From: Neorhizobium galegae
GTDB taxonomy: Bacteria > Pseudomonadota > Alphaproteobacteria > Rhizobiales > Rhizobiaceae
NCBI RefSeq assembly: GCF_017877135.1
Contig: NZ_JAGIPH010000003.1
Location: forward strand, 496,001-560,000
DNA: 64,000 nucleotides
Direction of reading: 5' to 3'
Every line of letters begins with the position of its first letter. Within the stretch, counting starts at the first letter, position 1. This document shows, piece by piece, positions 1-7,724 of this stretch. The notes below the pieces were generated by a model. That model searched no databases. It was not told the DNA's origin and saw only the letters and a list, made by a program, of their open reading frames with translations. The translations under genes were made by a program, and so were the position numbers.

Positions 1-1073
1 TCGATCACCATCGACACGTCATGGGCATGAATGCCGGCAAGCTCGAAGGAGAAGATCGCCCCCTTGCCCGGCGCATTGCCGATGATGCGCAGCGAATTGA
101 TCGCCGTCAGCCGTTCGGTCGCATAGGCGGCGAGATCGGCCTCATGGGCGGCAATCCTGGCGCGGCCGATGCTTTCGATATAGTCGAGCGCATAGCCAAG
201 ACCAATTGCCTGAACGATAGGCGGGGTGCCGGCCTCGAAACGGTGCGGCGGATCGTTATAGGTGACGAAATCCTGCTCCACGTCAATGATCATCTCGCCA
301 CCGCCCTGGAAGGGGCGCATCGCAAACAGGCGCTCCTTCTTGCCATAGAGCACGCCGATGCCGGAGGGGCCGTAGAGCTTGTGGCCGGTCATCACATACC
401 AGTCGCAGCCGAGATCCTGCACATCGACCGGCATGTGGACGGCGCCCTGGCTGCCATCGACCAGCACGGGAATGTCGCGCTCGTGGGCGACGCGGCAGAC
501 ATCCTTGATCGGCACGATGGTGCCGAGCGCATTGGACATCTGGGTGATCGCGATCAGCCGTGTCTTTTCCGTCAGACAGTTTTCGAGATCTTCCAGATGA
601 AAGGCGCCATCCTCATCGACCGGCACCCACACCAGCTTCACACCCTGCCGCTCGCGCAGAAAGTGCCAGGGCACGATGTTGGAGTGGTGCTCCATGATCG
701 ACAGAACGATCTCGTCGCCTTCCTTCAGATGCGTCATCGCCCAGCCATAGGCGACCGTGTTGATGGCTTCCGTGGAGTTCTTGGTGAAGACGATCTCATC
801 GACACTCGGCGCGTTCAGAAACCGGCGCACCTTTTCGCGCGCGGCCTCGTAAGCCTCCGTCGCGGCATTCGAGAGATAATGCAGGCCGCGATGGACATTG
901 GCATATTCGGCCGAATAGGCGTGAGAAATGGCATCGATCACGCTTTGCGGCTTCTGCGCCGAGGCGCCGTTGTCCAGATAGACCAGCGGCTTGCCGTGGA
1001 CCATCGTCGAGAGGATCGGGAAATCCCGGCGGATCGCCTCGACGTCATAGGTGGTCGAATTCAACTGGCCCAT
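1..1073 (-). CDS. sufS: Cysteine desulfurase SufS, C-terminus cut by window edge
   Basis: This PLP enzyme takes sulfur from cysteine and passes it to the SufBCD scaffold in the cytoplasm. The reading starts at the ATG at 1073 (MGQLNSTTYDVEAIRRDFPI) and stays open to the left edge, giving 357 of about 410 residues. It shows the family motifs YLDNGASAQKP, ANVHRGLHYLS, FTKNSTEAIN and RFEAGTP, and the PLP lysine in MTGHKLYGPSG is residue 232 (codon 378-380). The catalytic cysteine would lie outside the window. It follows sufD on the same strand after a gap of about 200 bases that holds palindromes. It is the second desulfurase of the operon and of the SufS class, unlike the IscS/NifS-like enzyme at 5587-6753. 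Confidence 0.93.
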   Translation of the reverse strand, partial: MGQLNSTTYDVEAIRRDFPILSTMVHGKPLVYLDNGASAQKPQSVIDAISHAYSAEYANVHRGLHYLSNAATEAYEAAREKVRRFLNAPSVDEIVFTKNSTEAINTVAYGWAMTHLKEGDEIVLSIMEHHSNIVPWHFLRERQGVKLVWVPVDEDGAFHLEDLENCLTEKTRLIAITQMSNALGTIVPIKDVCRVAHERDIPVLVDGSQGAVHMPVDVQDLGCDWYVMTGHKLYGPSGIGVLYGKKERLFAMRPFQGGGEMIIDVEQDFVTYNDPPHRFEAGTPPIVQAIGLGYALDYIESIGRARIAAHEADLAAYATERLTAINSLRIIGNAPGKGAIFSFELAGIHAHDVSMVI

Positions 1074-1159
1074 TGCAGACCCTTTCGATTTCCGCTTTCG
1101 GACAGAGCCCTCGCACGAGGCCACCTGATGCCGACAAGCATCGCTCCTTGCTCAGCGTT

Positions 1160-1232
1160 ATCCTCGGCTCTTGGCCGAGGATCCATTCACGGTGCAGCAA
1201 ACCCCTCCCTCATGCTCGGGACGTGCCCGAGC
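1160..1232. repeat. Two degenerate REP-like palindromes between sufD and sufS
   Basis: Positions 1160-1182 form a hairpin with arms ATCCTCGGC and GCCGAGGAT around a 5-base loop. Positions 1214-1232 form GCTCGGG and CCCGAGC around another 5-base loop. They look like diverged copies of the sharper palindromes at 3402, 3797 and 3899. They lie inside the operon, so they could act as intercistronic RNA hairpins. Confidence 0.6.
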
Positions 1233-1270
1233 CTGAGGCAAGAGAGGTCGCGCCGCACAGGCCGGCCCTC

Positions 1271-2545
1271 TCAGGCGTGCCGTTCGAGCCAGCTCGAAAT
1301 GATCGCTTCCAGTGCTTCGACCAGCTGCCCATCTTCCAGTTCCTCGACGATCTCCGCCACGAAGGCGTTGACCAGCATGGCGCGCCCCGTGTTCCTCGGA
1401 ACGCCGCGGGCCATCAGGTAATAGAGATGGTTGGCGTCGATATCGGCAACCGTTGCGCCATGGCCGCACTGCACGTCATCGGCAAAGATTTCCAGTTCCG
1501 GCTTTGCCGAAAACTCCGCCTCGTCCGACATCAGAAGCGTGTTGCAGGCCATGCGGGCATCGGTCTTCTGCGCATCCAGCGCCACCTTGATCATGCCCTG
1601 GAACACGCCGCGGGCGCGATCGAACACCACGTTGCGGAAGATTTCCGTCGAGGTGGTGTTGGGCACATGATGGCCGAGAACCAGCGTCACATCCGTATGC
1701 GTTTCGCCACCGAGAAGGTTGACGCCGCGCAGCTGCAGATCGGAGCCTTCGCCCGCCACGTCGATCCGCAGCTCCTGGCGCACCAGTCTGCCGCCGGCAT
1801 TGATGACGTAGAGCCGCAGCTTGGCATTGGAGCCGACGCGCACGCGCAGCTGACCAAGATGCGTATCGGCCGCACCCTGCTGCTGCACGATGATCCAGGT
1901 CACATCGGCGCCGTCTTCCAGCGAAATATCGCTGACGGAGGTCACGAAGGCCTCGCCCTTGGCGGTCGGCAGATGTCGCTCGATCACGGTTGCCTTTGAT
2001 CCGGCACCAAAGCTCACCGGAAAGCGGGTATGCACCTGTCCATCGCCATGAAGGACCTGGATTTCGACCGGCTTTTCGATCGTAGCGTCAGCGGGAAACT
2101 CCAGCACGTAACCATCGCGCACGAAGGAGCCGTTGATCTTGCCGATCGTGTCGTCGCGGTCGATCACCGACAGGCCAGGAGCTGCCGTGCCTTCCGACAG
2201 CATGTCCGAAAAGGCGTTCACCAGCACGCCGCCGATGCCGACTTTCTGATCGGCAAGGCCATGGCGGGTGGTGATGACGGCAGATCCCGCCACCAGCGGT
2301 TCCGGCGTATCGACCACGGCGGCCGGCACGGCCGCCGGGATGGCGCGCAGCAGCGTCTTCAAATCCGTGTAATGCCAGGCCTCGATGCGGCGTGTCGGCA
2401 AACCGTTGCTCTTCAGGTCATCGACAAGGCGGTCGCGGGCGCTGATCACCGCACCATTGCCCGGCAGCTCACCCACCTGGGCGTTGAACGCCTCGATCAA
2501 CGCAGCTTCCGCGGCCGTCTGCCGGGCTGTCGTCTGCATGTTCAT
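1271..2545 (-). CDS. sufD: Fe-S cluster assembly protein SufD
   Basis: SufD partners SufB and the ATPase SufC in the SufBCD scaffold, where nascent Fe-S clusters are built. The product is 424 residues, normal for the family, and begins MNMQTTARQTAAEAALIEAF. The N-terminal third is helical, followed by the repetitive beta-helix core. Near the C-terminus the conserved stretch DARMACNTLLMSDEAEFSAK is followed by CGHGATV, which carries the conserved histidine of the SufB/SufD interface. It starts 24 bases after sufC, so the two are probably translated from one transcript. Nothing is missing or broken. Confidence 0.95.
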   Translation of the reverse strand: MNMQTTARQTAAEAALIEAFNAQVGELPGNGAVISARDRLVDDLKSNGLPTRRIEAWHYTDLKTLLRAIPAAVPAAVVDTPEPLVAGSAVITTRHGLADQKVGIGGVLVNAFSDMLSEGTAAPGLSVIDRDDTIGKINGSFVRDGYVLEFPADATIEKPVEIQVLHGDGQVHTRFPVSFGAGSKATVIERHLPTAKGEAFVTSVSDISLEDGADVTWIIVQQQGAADTHLGQLRVRVGSNAKLRLYVINAGGRLVRQELRIDVAGEGSDLQLRGVNLLGGETHTDVTLVLGHHVPNTTSTEIFRNVVFDRARGVFQGMIKVALDAQKTDARMACNTLLMSDEAEFSAKPELEIFADDVQCGHGATVADIDANHLYYLMARGVPRNTGRAMLVNAFVAEIVEELEDGQLVEALEAIISSWLERHA

Positions 2546-2569
2546 GGCAAAAATCCTTCTGCTGGCGCC

Positions 2570-3325
2570 TCAGGCCGCTTCGCCGATGATGTCGGCATAG
2601 CCATTGGCTTCCAGTTCGTGCGCCAGGCTCTTGTCACCGGTGCGGATGATCTGGCCCTTGTAGAGAACGTGGACCGTATCCGGCACGATGTAATCGAGCA
2701 GGCGCTGGTAATGGGTGATGACGATGACGGCGCGATCAGGCGAGCGCAGCGCGTTGACGCCGTCCGCGACGATCTTCAGCGCGTCGATGTCGAGACCGGA
2801 ATCGGTTTCGTCGAGAACGCACAGTTTCGGCTCGAGCAGTGCCATCTGGAGGATTTCCGCGCGCTTCTTCTCGCCGCCGGAAAAGCCGACATTCAGCGGA
2901 CGCTTCAGCATGTCCGGGTTGATCTTCAGCTCGGCCGCCGATTCCTTGACGCGACGGATGAAGTCCGGCGTCGTCAGTTCCGCTTCGCCGCGCGCCTTGC
3001 GCTGCTCGTTCATCGCGACCTTGAGGAACTGCATGGTGGCAACGCCAGGAATTTCGACCGGATACTGGAAGGCAAGGAAAATGCCCTTCGCCGCACGCTC
3101 GGCCGGATCCAGTTCCAGGATGCTTTCGCCGTTATAGAGGATCTCGCCGTCGGTCACCTCATAGTCCTCGCGGCCCGACAGGATGTAGGACAGCGTCGAC
3201 TTGCCGGAGCCGTTCGGCCCCATGATGGCCGCCACTTCGCCGGCCTTCACGGTGAGGTTCAGGCCGCGGATGATTTCGGTGCCATCTTCGGCAATGCGGG
3301 CGTGCAGGTTCTTGATCTCAAGCAT
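2570..3325 (-). CDS. sufC: Fe-S cluster assembly ATPase SufC
   Basis: SufC is the ABC-type ATPase that drives conformational change of the SufBCD scaffold. It is cytoplasmic and is not a transporter. I place the start at 3325 (MLEIKNLHARIAEDG) because an AGGA sits 8 bases upstream; an in-frame ATG at 3373 would add 16 residues unlike the family. The 251-residue product has Walker A GPNGSGKST near residue 36, the ABC signature SGGEKKR near 150 and Walker B LCVLDETDSGLD with the following switch histidine in VITHYQR. It lies between the GIY-YIG gene and sufD on the same strand. Confidence 0.95.
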   Translation of the reverse strand: MLEIKNLHARIAEDGTEIIRGLNLTVKAGEVAAIMGPNGSGKSTLSYILSGREDYEVTDGEILYNGESILELDPAERAAKGIFLAFQYPVEIPGVATMQFLKVAMNEQRKARGEAELTTPDFIRRVKESAAELKINPDMLKRPLNVGFSGGEKKRAEILQMALLEPKLCVLDETDSGLDIDALKIVADGVNALRSPDRAVIVITHYQRLLDYIVPDTVHVLYKGQIIRTGDKSLAHELEANGYADIIGEAA

Positions 3326-3401
3326 GTTTGTCGTCCTGTCCAAAAGCGGTTCAAGGGCCGCTTGTTTTTCCATCTTCGCCTAACCGGCGCTTCAATCCGT
3401 C

Positions 3402-3424
3402 ATCCTCGGGCTTGTCCCGAGGAT
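3402..3424. repeat. REP-like palindrome, copy 1
   Basis: Arms ATCCTCGGG and CCCGAGGAT (9 bp, perfect) enclose the loop CTTGT. It lies just downstream of the GIY-YIG stop codon and upstream of sufC. Identical arms recur at 3797-3819 and 3899-3921. This type of palindrome is scattered through many alphaproteobacterial genomes. Confidence 0.85.
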
Positions 3425-3435
3425 CTACCTGCCCA

Positions 3436-3777
3436 TCAATTGTAGTCAGGCCATTTCGTCGTATTTCGATGCGGCATGTAGGCGTTATCGATCTCATCGA
3501 TCCTTTCAAAAAGGTCCAACCATGTTGGGTTCAATCCTTCGATCAACTTGATCTTCCACTCCCTGTTGTACCGTTTCAGCGATTTCTCCCGCTGGATCGC
3601 AAGAACGATATTCGGGTGCCGCTCAAACCAAACCAATACCTTTGCCTTGTAGCGCTCGGTAAAGCCCTTGTGGATCTCATTGCGGTGTTCCCAAACACGA
3701 CCCTGAATGTCACTCGTGACGCCGGTATATATGACCCCGCGAGGCTTGTCTGACATCATGTAGACGAAGCCTGTCAT
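3436..3777 (-). CDS. GIY-YIG domain nuclease, flanked by palindromes
   Basis: This is a small (113 residue) single-domain protein of the GIY-YIG endonuclease superfamily. The motif is split as FVYMMS and VIYTGVTSDI near the N-terminus, followed by RVWEHRNE with its conserved arginine, and LAIQREKSLKRYNREWK with the metal-binding glutamate. I start it at 3777 because GAAAGGGG lies 8 bases upstream and the longer ORF (to 3798) reads through a palindrome. It splits the suf operon between sufB and sufC. Perfect REP-like palindromes lie on both sides (3402-3424; 3797-3819). Substrate and role are unknown; mobilisation or maintenance of the palindromes is an inference by analogy with RAYT transposases. 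Confidence 0.85.
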   Translation of the reverse strand: MTGFVYMMSDKPRGVIYTGVTSDIQGRVWEHRNEIHKGFTERYKAKVLVWFERHPNIVLAIQREKSLKRYNREWKIKLIEGLNPTWLDLFERIDEIDNAYMPHRNTTKWPDYN

Positions 3778-3796
3778 GCCAGGCGCCCCTTTCGTC

Positions 3797-3819
3797 ATCC
3801 TCGGGCTTGTCCCGAGGAT
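3797..3819. repeat. REP-like palindrome, copy 2
   Basis: Arms ATCCTCGGG and CCCGAGGAT enclose the loop CTTGT, in the same orientation as copy 1. It lies immediately upstream of the GIY-YIG start region. Confidence 0.85.
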
Positions 3820-3898
3820 CTGCTAGGTTTACTCCGCCGCTCCGTTCATGGCCCACCGCATTCCTGTCGTAATGCCGAACACCCATTTTCGTCAGTAG

Positions 3899-3921
3899 AT
3901 CCTCGGGACAAGCCCGAGGAT
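3899..3921. repeat. REP-like palindrome, copy 3, inverted
   Basis: The arms are the same as copies 1 and 2 but the loop reads ACAAG, so this copy is inverted relative to them. Copies 2 and 3 are 79 bases apart and form a head-to-head pair, as in BIME elements. It lies just downstream of the sufB stop codon. Confidence 0.85.
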
Positions 3922-3952
3922 GACGGTGGGTAGACGACCGACGCAGCCTTCT

Positions 3953-5428
3953 TCAGCCCACCGACCCTTCCAGCGAAATCCCGATCAGCTTCTGGGCCTC
4001 GACCGCAAATTCCATCGGCAGTTCCTGAATAACTTCCTTGACGAAGCCGTTGACGATCAGCGCAATCGCCGCTTCCGTCGGAATGCCGCGCTGCAGGCAA
4101 TAGAACAGCTGGTCTTCCGAAATCTTCGACGTGGTCGCCTCGTGCTCGAACTGGGCGGAGGAATTCTTCGCCTCGATATAGGGCACCGTATGCGCGCCGC
4201 AGCGGTCCCCGATCAGCAGCGAGTCGCACTGCGTGAAGTTGCGGGCATTGGTGGCCTTGCGATGCGCCGAGACCTGACCGCGATAGGTGTTCTGCGAAAC
4301 GCCGGCGGCAATACCCTTCGAGACGATGCGGCTCGACGTGTTCTTGCCGAGATGGATCATCTTGGTGCCGCTGTCGATCTGCTGATGGCCGTTGGAGACG
4401 GCGATCGAATAGAACTCGCCGCGGCTGTCGTCGCCGCGCAGGATGCAGCTCGGGTACTTCCAGGTAATAGCCGAACCGGTTTCCACCTGCGTCCAGGAAA
4501 TCTTGGAGCGATGGCCACGGCAATCGCCACGCTTGGTGACGAAATTGTAGATGCCGCCCTTGCCCTGCGCATCGCCCGGGTACCAGTTCTGCACCGTCGA
4601 ATACTTGATCTCGGCATCGTCCAGAGCCACAAGCTCGACGACCGCCGCATGCAGCTGGTTTTCATCGCGCTGCGGCGCCGTGCAGCCCTCGAGATAGGAC
4701 ACGTAGGCGCCTTCTTCCGCGATGATCAGCGTGCGTTCGAACTGGCCGGTGTTCTTCTCGTTGATGCGGAAATAGGTCGACAGTTCCATCGGGCAACGAA
4801 CGCCCTTCGGCACAAAGACGAAGGAGCCGTCCGTGAAGACCGCCGCATTGAGCGTCGCGTAATAATTGTCGGTCGTCGGCACCACGGAGCCGAGATATTT
4901 CTTCACCAAGTCCGGATGCTCGCGCACGGCTTCCGAGATCGACATGAAGATCACGCCGGCCTTGGCCAGTTCCTTCTTGAAGGTAGTGACGACCGAGACC
5001 GAATCGAACACGGCATCGACGGCCACGCGCGGCTTTTCGACGCCGGCGAGGATTTCCTGTTCCCGCAGCGGAATGCCGAGTTTCTCATAGACCTTCAACA
5101 GTTCCGGATCGACCTCTTCCAGCGAGGTCGGGCCGGGGGTCGTCTTCGGTGCCGCATAATAATGCAGGTCGCTGAAATCGATTTTCGGGTAATCGACGCG
5201 CGCCCAGGTCGGCTCTTCCATGGTCAGCCAGCGGCGATAGGCGTCGAGACGCCATTCCAGCATCCAATCCGGCTCCTGCTTCTTGGCCGAAATGAAGCGG
5301 ATGATCTCTTCGGAAAGGCCCTTGGGAGCCTTGTCGACTTCGATGACGGTTTCGAAGCCATACTTGTACTGGTCCACATCGATCTGGCGAACCTGATCGA
5401 TCGTCTCCTGCACAGCAGCCATGTTCAT
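3953..5428 (-). CDS. sufB: Fe-S cluster scaffold protein SufB
   Basis: SufB is the central scaffold subunit that receives sulfur from SufS and assembles the cluster together with SufD and SufC. The 491-residue product has family length and is intact. Recognisable blocks are [60 protein letters not shown] and the C-terminal [16 protein letters not shown], which holds the conserved D-x-C cysteine, followed by [20 protein letters not shown]. It lies 158 bases downstream of the upstream desulfurase on the same strand and should share its iron-controlled promoter. Confidence 0.96.
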   Translation of the reverse strand: MNMAAVQETIDQVRQIDVDQYKYGFETVIEVDKAPKGLSEEIIRFISAKKQEPDWMLEWRLDAYRRWLTMEEPTWARVDYPKIDFSDLHYYAAPKTTPGPTSLEEVDPELLKVYEKLGIPLREQEILAGVEKPRVAVDAVFDSVSVVTTFKKELAKAGVIFMSISEAVREHPDLVKKYLGSVVPTTDNYYATLNAAVFTDGSFVFVPKGVRCPMELSTYFRINEKNTGQFERTLIIAEEGAYVSYLEGCTAPQRDENQLHAAVVELVALDDAEIKYSTVQNWYPGDAQGKGGIYNFVTKRGDCRGHRSKISWTQVETGSAITWKYPSCILRGDDSRGEFYSIAVSNGHQQIDSGTKMIHLGKNTSSRIVSKGIAAGVSQNTYRGQVSAHRKATNARNFTQCDSLLIGDRCGAHTVPYIEAKNSSAQFEHEATTSKISEDQLFYCLQRGIPTEAAIALIVNGFVKEVIQELPMEFAVEAQKLIGISLEGSVG

Positions 5429-5586
5429 TCTCCAATCTCGCCGGAATCAAGGGTCCGGCAGCTTGTCGGTCGTGGCGGGGGTCCGCCTCTATGTAGGCGC
5501 CAGAAGGCGGTTTTCACACCGTTTGGCAAGCATATTTTTGCGTTTTCGCAATCGACCGGTCGGGTCGCCGCGAATAGTTCACCGCA

Positions 5587-6753
5587 TTACGCGGCCTGTC
5601 CGGGCAGCCTGCGCCGCCCGGCAATTCTGGTGAAGGCCGCAAGGGCCTTTTCGATATCCTGTCCGGTGGTGTCCGGTCCGAGCGAGATACGCAGCGCCCC
5701 GAGGCCCGGATCGCATCCCATCGCCGCCAGCACATGGCTCTGCCCGGTCTTGCCAGAGGCGCAGGCGGAACCGGCGGACAGCGCCACGCCCTCAAGGTCG
5801 AAGGCGATCTGGCCTGTTTCCGACTTGAGGCCGGGCAGCGTGAAAAACGTCGTATTGGCCACCCGCGCCACGCCGGCTCCATGGATGATCACATCCGGTG
5901 CCGCCGCCGCCATTCCGGCCTCCAGAACGGCGCGCAACTCTCCGATGCCGGCGTTTCTCGCGGCAAGATCAGTCGACGCCTGCTCGGCGGCCGCGCCAAA
6001 GCCGATGATGCCGGGAAAATTCTCCGTGCCGGAACGATGGCCCTTTTCCTGTCCGCCGCCATGGATCAGCGGCCTTGGCATCATCACCTCGCCGCGCGAC
6101 ACGAGGGCGCCCACGCCCTTCGGCCCGCAGATCTTGTGCGAGGAGAGAATGAGAAAATCGGCATCCAGCGCCTGGATGTCGAGCGGAATGCGCCCGGCCG
6201 CCTGGACGGCATCCACCACCAGCAGACCGCCCTTTTGATGCACGAGGCGCGCAACCTCTTCGACCGGCTGGAAGACGCCGGTCTCATTGTTGACCAGCAT
6301 GACCGCAACCATCGGCAGGCCGCCTGCCATATCGTGGCGCGCAAGCGCTGTCTCCAGCACCGCAAGATCGATCACACCCTGCGGCGTCACTGCAATCTCG
6401 CTGATCTTTCCGGGCAGAAAACGCCCGCCTTCGCGAACGGCCGGATGTTCGATGGCCGAGACGTACAGATGCCCGACAGCAAGCGGCGCGCGCCCCATGC
6501 GGTAATCCGGCGTCAGCACCAGATTGGCCGCTTCCGTCGCACCACTGGTGAAGATCACATGCTGCGGATCGCCACGGACAAGCGCTGCCACCTGCCGGCG
6601 GGCGCGATCGAGACCGGCGCGGGCCGCACGGCCCTCCGCATGCACCGAAGAGGCGTTGCCCGGCAGGGCGTAGGCGTCCAGCATGGCGCTTCTTGCCGCC
6701 TCAGAGAGCGGCGCCGTCGCGTTCCAGTCCAGATATGTCCGTGCCGTTGCCAT
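5587..6753 (-). CDS. Cysteine desulfurase, IscS/NifS-like class, first gene of suf operon
   Basis: This PLP enzyme converts cysteine to alanine and an enzyme-bound persulfide. I start it at 6753 (MATARTYLDWNATAPLSEAA), where family similarity begins; the frame is open upstream to 6852. The 388-residue product shows FTSGATEAANL, the PLP lysine in LSSHKICGPKGVG near residue 208, HRSGTENF, and the catalytic cysteine in SAGSACASGKTGQSH near residue 332. Rhizobial suf operons typically have such a gene first and a SufS-class gene later, and that is the arrangement here. The gene is often called sufS2 or nifS in relatives. Confidence 0.9.
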   Translation of the reverse strand: MATARTYLDWNATAPLSEAARSAMLDAYALPGNASSVHAEGRAARAGLDRARRQVAALVRGDPQHVIFTSGATEAANLVLTPDYRMGRAPLAVGHLYVSAIEHPAVREGGRFLPGKISEIAVTPQGVIDLAVLETALARHDMAGGLPMVAVMLVNNETGVFQPVEEVARLVHQKGGLLVVDAVQAAGRIPLDIQALDADFLILSSHKICGPKGVGALVSRGEVMMPRPLIHGGGQEKGHRSGTENFPGIIGFGAAAEQASTDLAARNAGIGELRAVLEAGMAAAAPDVIIHGAGVARVANTTFFTLPGLKSETGQIAFDLEGVALSAGSACASGKTGQSHVLAAMGCDPGLGALRISLGPDTTGQDIEKALAAFTRIAGRRRLPGQAA

Positions 6754-6872
6754 TGCCTGCAGAGCTTCCCGGTCTAGATCTTCCCGTGCGACGCATTTTC
6801 CTTGAAATTTTCGCCGCGCATGCCGTATGAGACGACCAACTGGGCGGCACACGCCAGCCCACTTTCGAATGG

Positions 6873-6892
6873 TTCTAAACTGTTTCTAGAAA
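6873..6892. promoter_or_regulatory. Irr-like AT-rich element over suf start point
   Basis: TTCTAAA (6873-6879) is followed after three bases by the perfect palindrome TTTCTAGAAA (6883-6892). TTCTAAA is one half of the Irr-binding ICE motif (TTTAGAA-N3-TTCTAAA). The second half is not exact, so the assignment is tentative. The element covers the -10 box and the expected start point of the suf promoter. Confidence 0.35.
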
Positions 6893-6912
6893 AGATGAGC
6901 GACTTCGTCAAG
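6884..6912 (-). promoter_or_regulatory. Promoter of the suf operon
   Basis: Read on the minus strand, CTTGAC (6912-6907) is followed after exactly 17 bases by CTAGAA (6889-6884). This fits the rhizobial housekeeping consensus CTTGAC-N17-CTATAT with a perfect -35 and four of six bases at -10. The expected start point is near 6877. Confidence 0.65.
6896..6910. promoter_or_regulatory. RirA-type iron box (TGA-N9-TCA)
   Basis: TGAGCGACTTCGTCA matches the iron-Rhodo box TGA-N9-TCA bound by RirA, the Fe-S iron repressor of Rhizobiaceae. It overlaps the -35 box and spacer of the suf promoter, so bound RirA would block polymerase. RirA control of suf is established in rhizobia and Agrobacterium, which supports the call. 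Confidence 0.6.
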
Positions 6913-6964
6913 TCAAAGCCATCATGAAACAGTTGGAAACATCAAAAAGCTGACCGGAGTACCG

Positions 6965-7642
6965 ATGCCCGAAGTGATTTTCAACGGCCCTGCAGGCCGC
7001 CTCGAAGGACGTTACCAGCCCTCCAAGGAAAAGAGCGCACCGATCGCGATCATCCTGCATCCGCATCCGCAGTTCGGCGGCACGATGAACAACCAGATCG
7101 TATACCAGCTCTTCTACATGTTCCAGAAGCGCGGCTTCACCACGCTGCGCTTCAACTTCCGCAGCATCGGCCGCAGCCAGGGTGAATTCGACCACGGCGC
7201 CGGCGAATTGTCGGATGCGGCCTCCGCGCTCGACTGGGTGCAGGGCCTGCATCCCGATTCCAAGAGCTGCTGGGTTGCGGGCTATTCCTTCGGCGCCTGG
7301 ATCGGCATGCAGCTCCTGATGCGCCGTCCGGAAATCGAAGGCTTCATGTCGATTGCGCCGCAGCCGAACATCTACGACTTTTCCTTCCTCGCGCCCTGCC
7401 CGTCGTCTGGCCTCATCATCAATGGCGACGGCGACAAGGTGGCTCCGGAAAAGGATGTGAACGGCCTCGTCGAAAAGTTGAAAACGCAGAAGGGCATCCT
7501 CATCACCCACCGCGTCGTCGAAGGGGCAAACCACTTCTTCAACGGCAAGGTGGAGCCGCTGATGGCCGAATGCGAGGATTACCTGGACCGTCGCCTGAAC
7601 GGCGAACTGGTGCCGGAACCGGCCGCCAAGCGCATCCGCTAA
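6965..7642 (+). CDS. Alpha/beta hydrolase, small serine hydrolase type
   Basis: The 225-residue protein belongs to the cytoplasmic alpha/beta hydrolases related to dienelactone hydrolase (COG2945 type). The family block ILHPHPQFGGTMNN lies near residue 32, the nucleophile elbow is GYSFGAW near residue 108, an acidic residue lies in INGDGDKVAP, and the catalytic histidine is in EGANHFFNGK. The start at 6965 has GGAG five bases upstream. The gene diverges from the suf operon across a 211-base region that carries the iron box, so it may share iron control. The substrate is unknown. Confidence 0.85.
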   Translation: MPEVIFNGPAGRLEGRYQPSKEKSAPIAIILHPHPQFGGTMNNQIVYQLFYMFQKRGFTTLRFNFRSIGRSQGEFDHGAGELSDAASALDWVQGLHPDSKSCWVAGYSFGAWIGMQLLMRRPEIEGFMSIAPQPNIYDFSFLAPCPSSGLIINGDGDKVAPEKDVNGLVEKLKTQKGILITHRVVEGANHFFNGKVEPLMAECEDYLDRRLNGELVPEPAAKRIR

Positions 7643-7675
7643 GACGTTCGATAGCTTTCCACGTCCTGATCAGCG

Positions 7676-7695
7676 AACGGCCCTTCGGGGCCGTT
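7676..7695 (+). terminator. Terminator-like hairpin after the hydrolase
   Basis: AACGGCCC and GGGCCGTT form an 8-bp perfect stem closed by a TTCG tetraloop. No long T-run follows. It lies between the convergent hydrolase and GGDEF genes, so it could serve both. Confidence 0.6.
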
Positions 7696-7724
7696 TGGCA
7701 TTCTGGGACAGGACTAAAGCCAAC

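Noticed and set aside
21..1421. Long plus-strand open frame of 466 codons at the left end
   Set aside because: It is the antisense shadow of sufS and sufD. The minus strand carries clear family motifs, while this frame is a run of His, Arg and Asp residues typical of high-GC shadows.
3920..6238. 772-codon plus-strand frame over sufB and the desulfurase
   Set aside because: It lies antisense to two well-supported genes and shows no family similarity.
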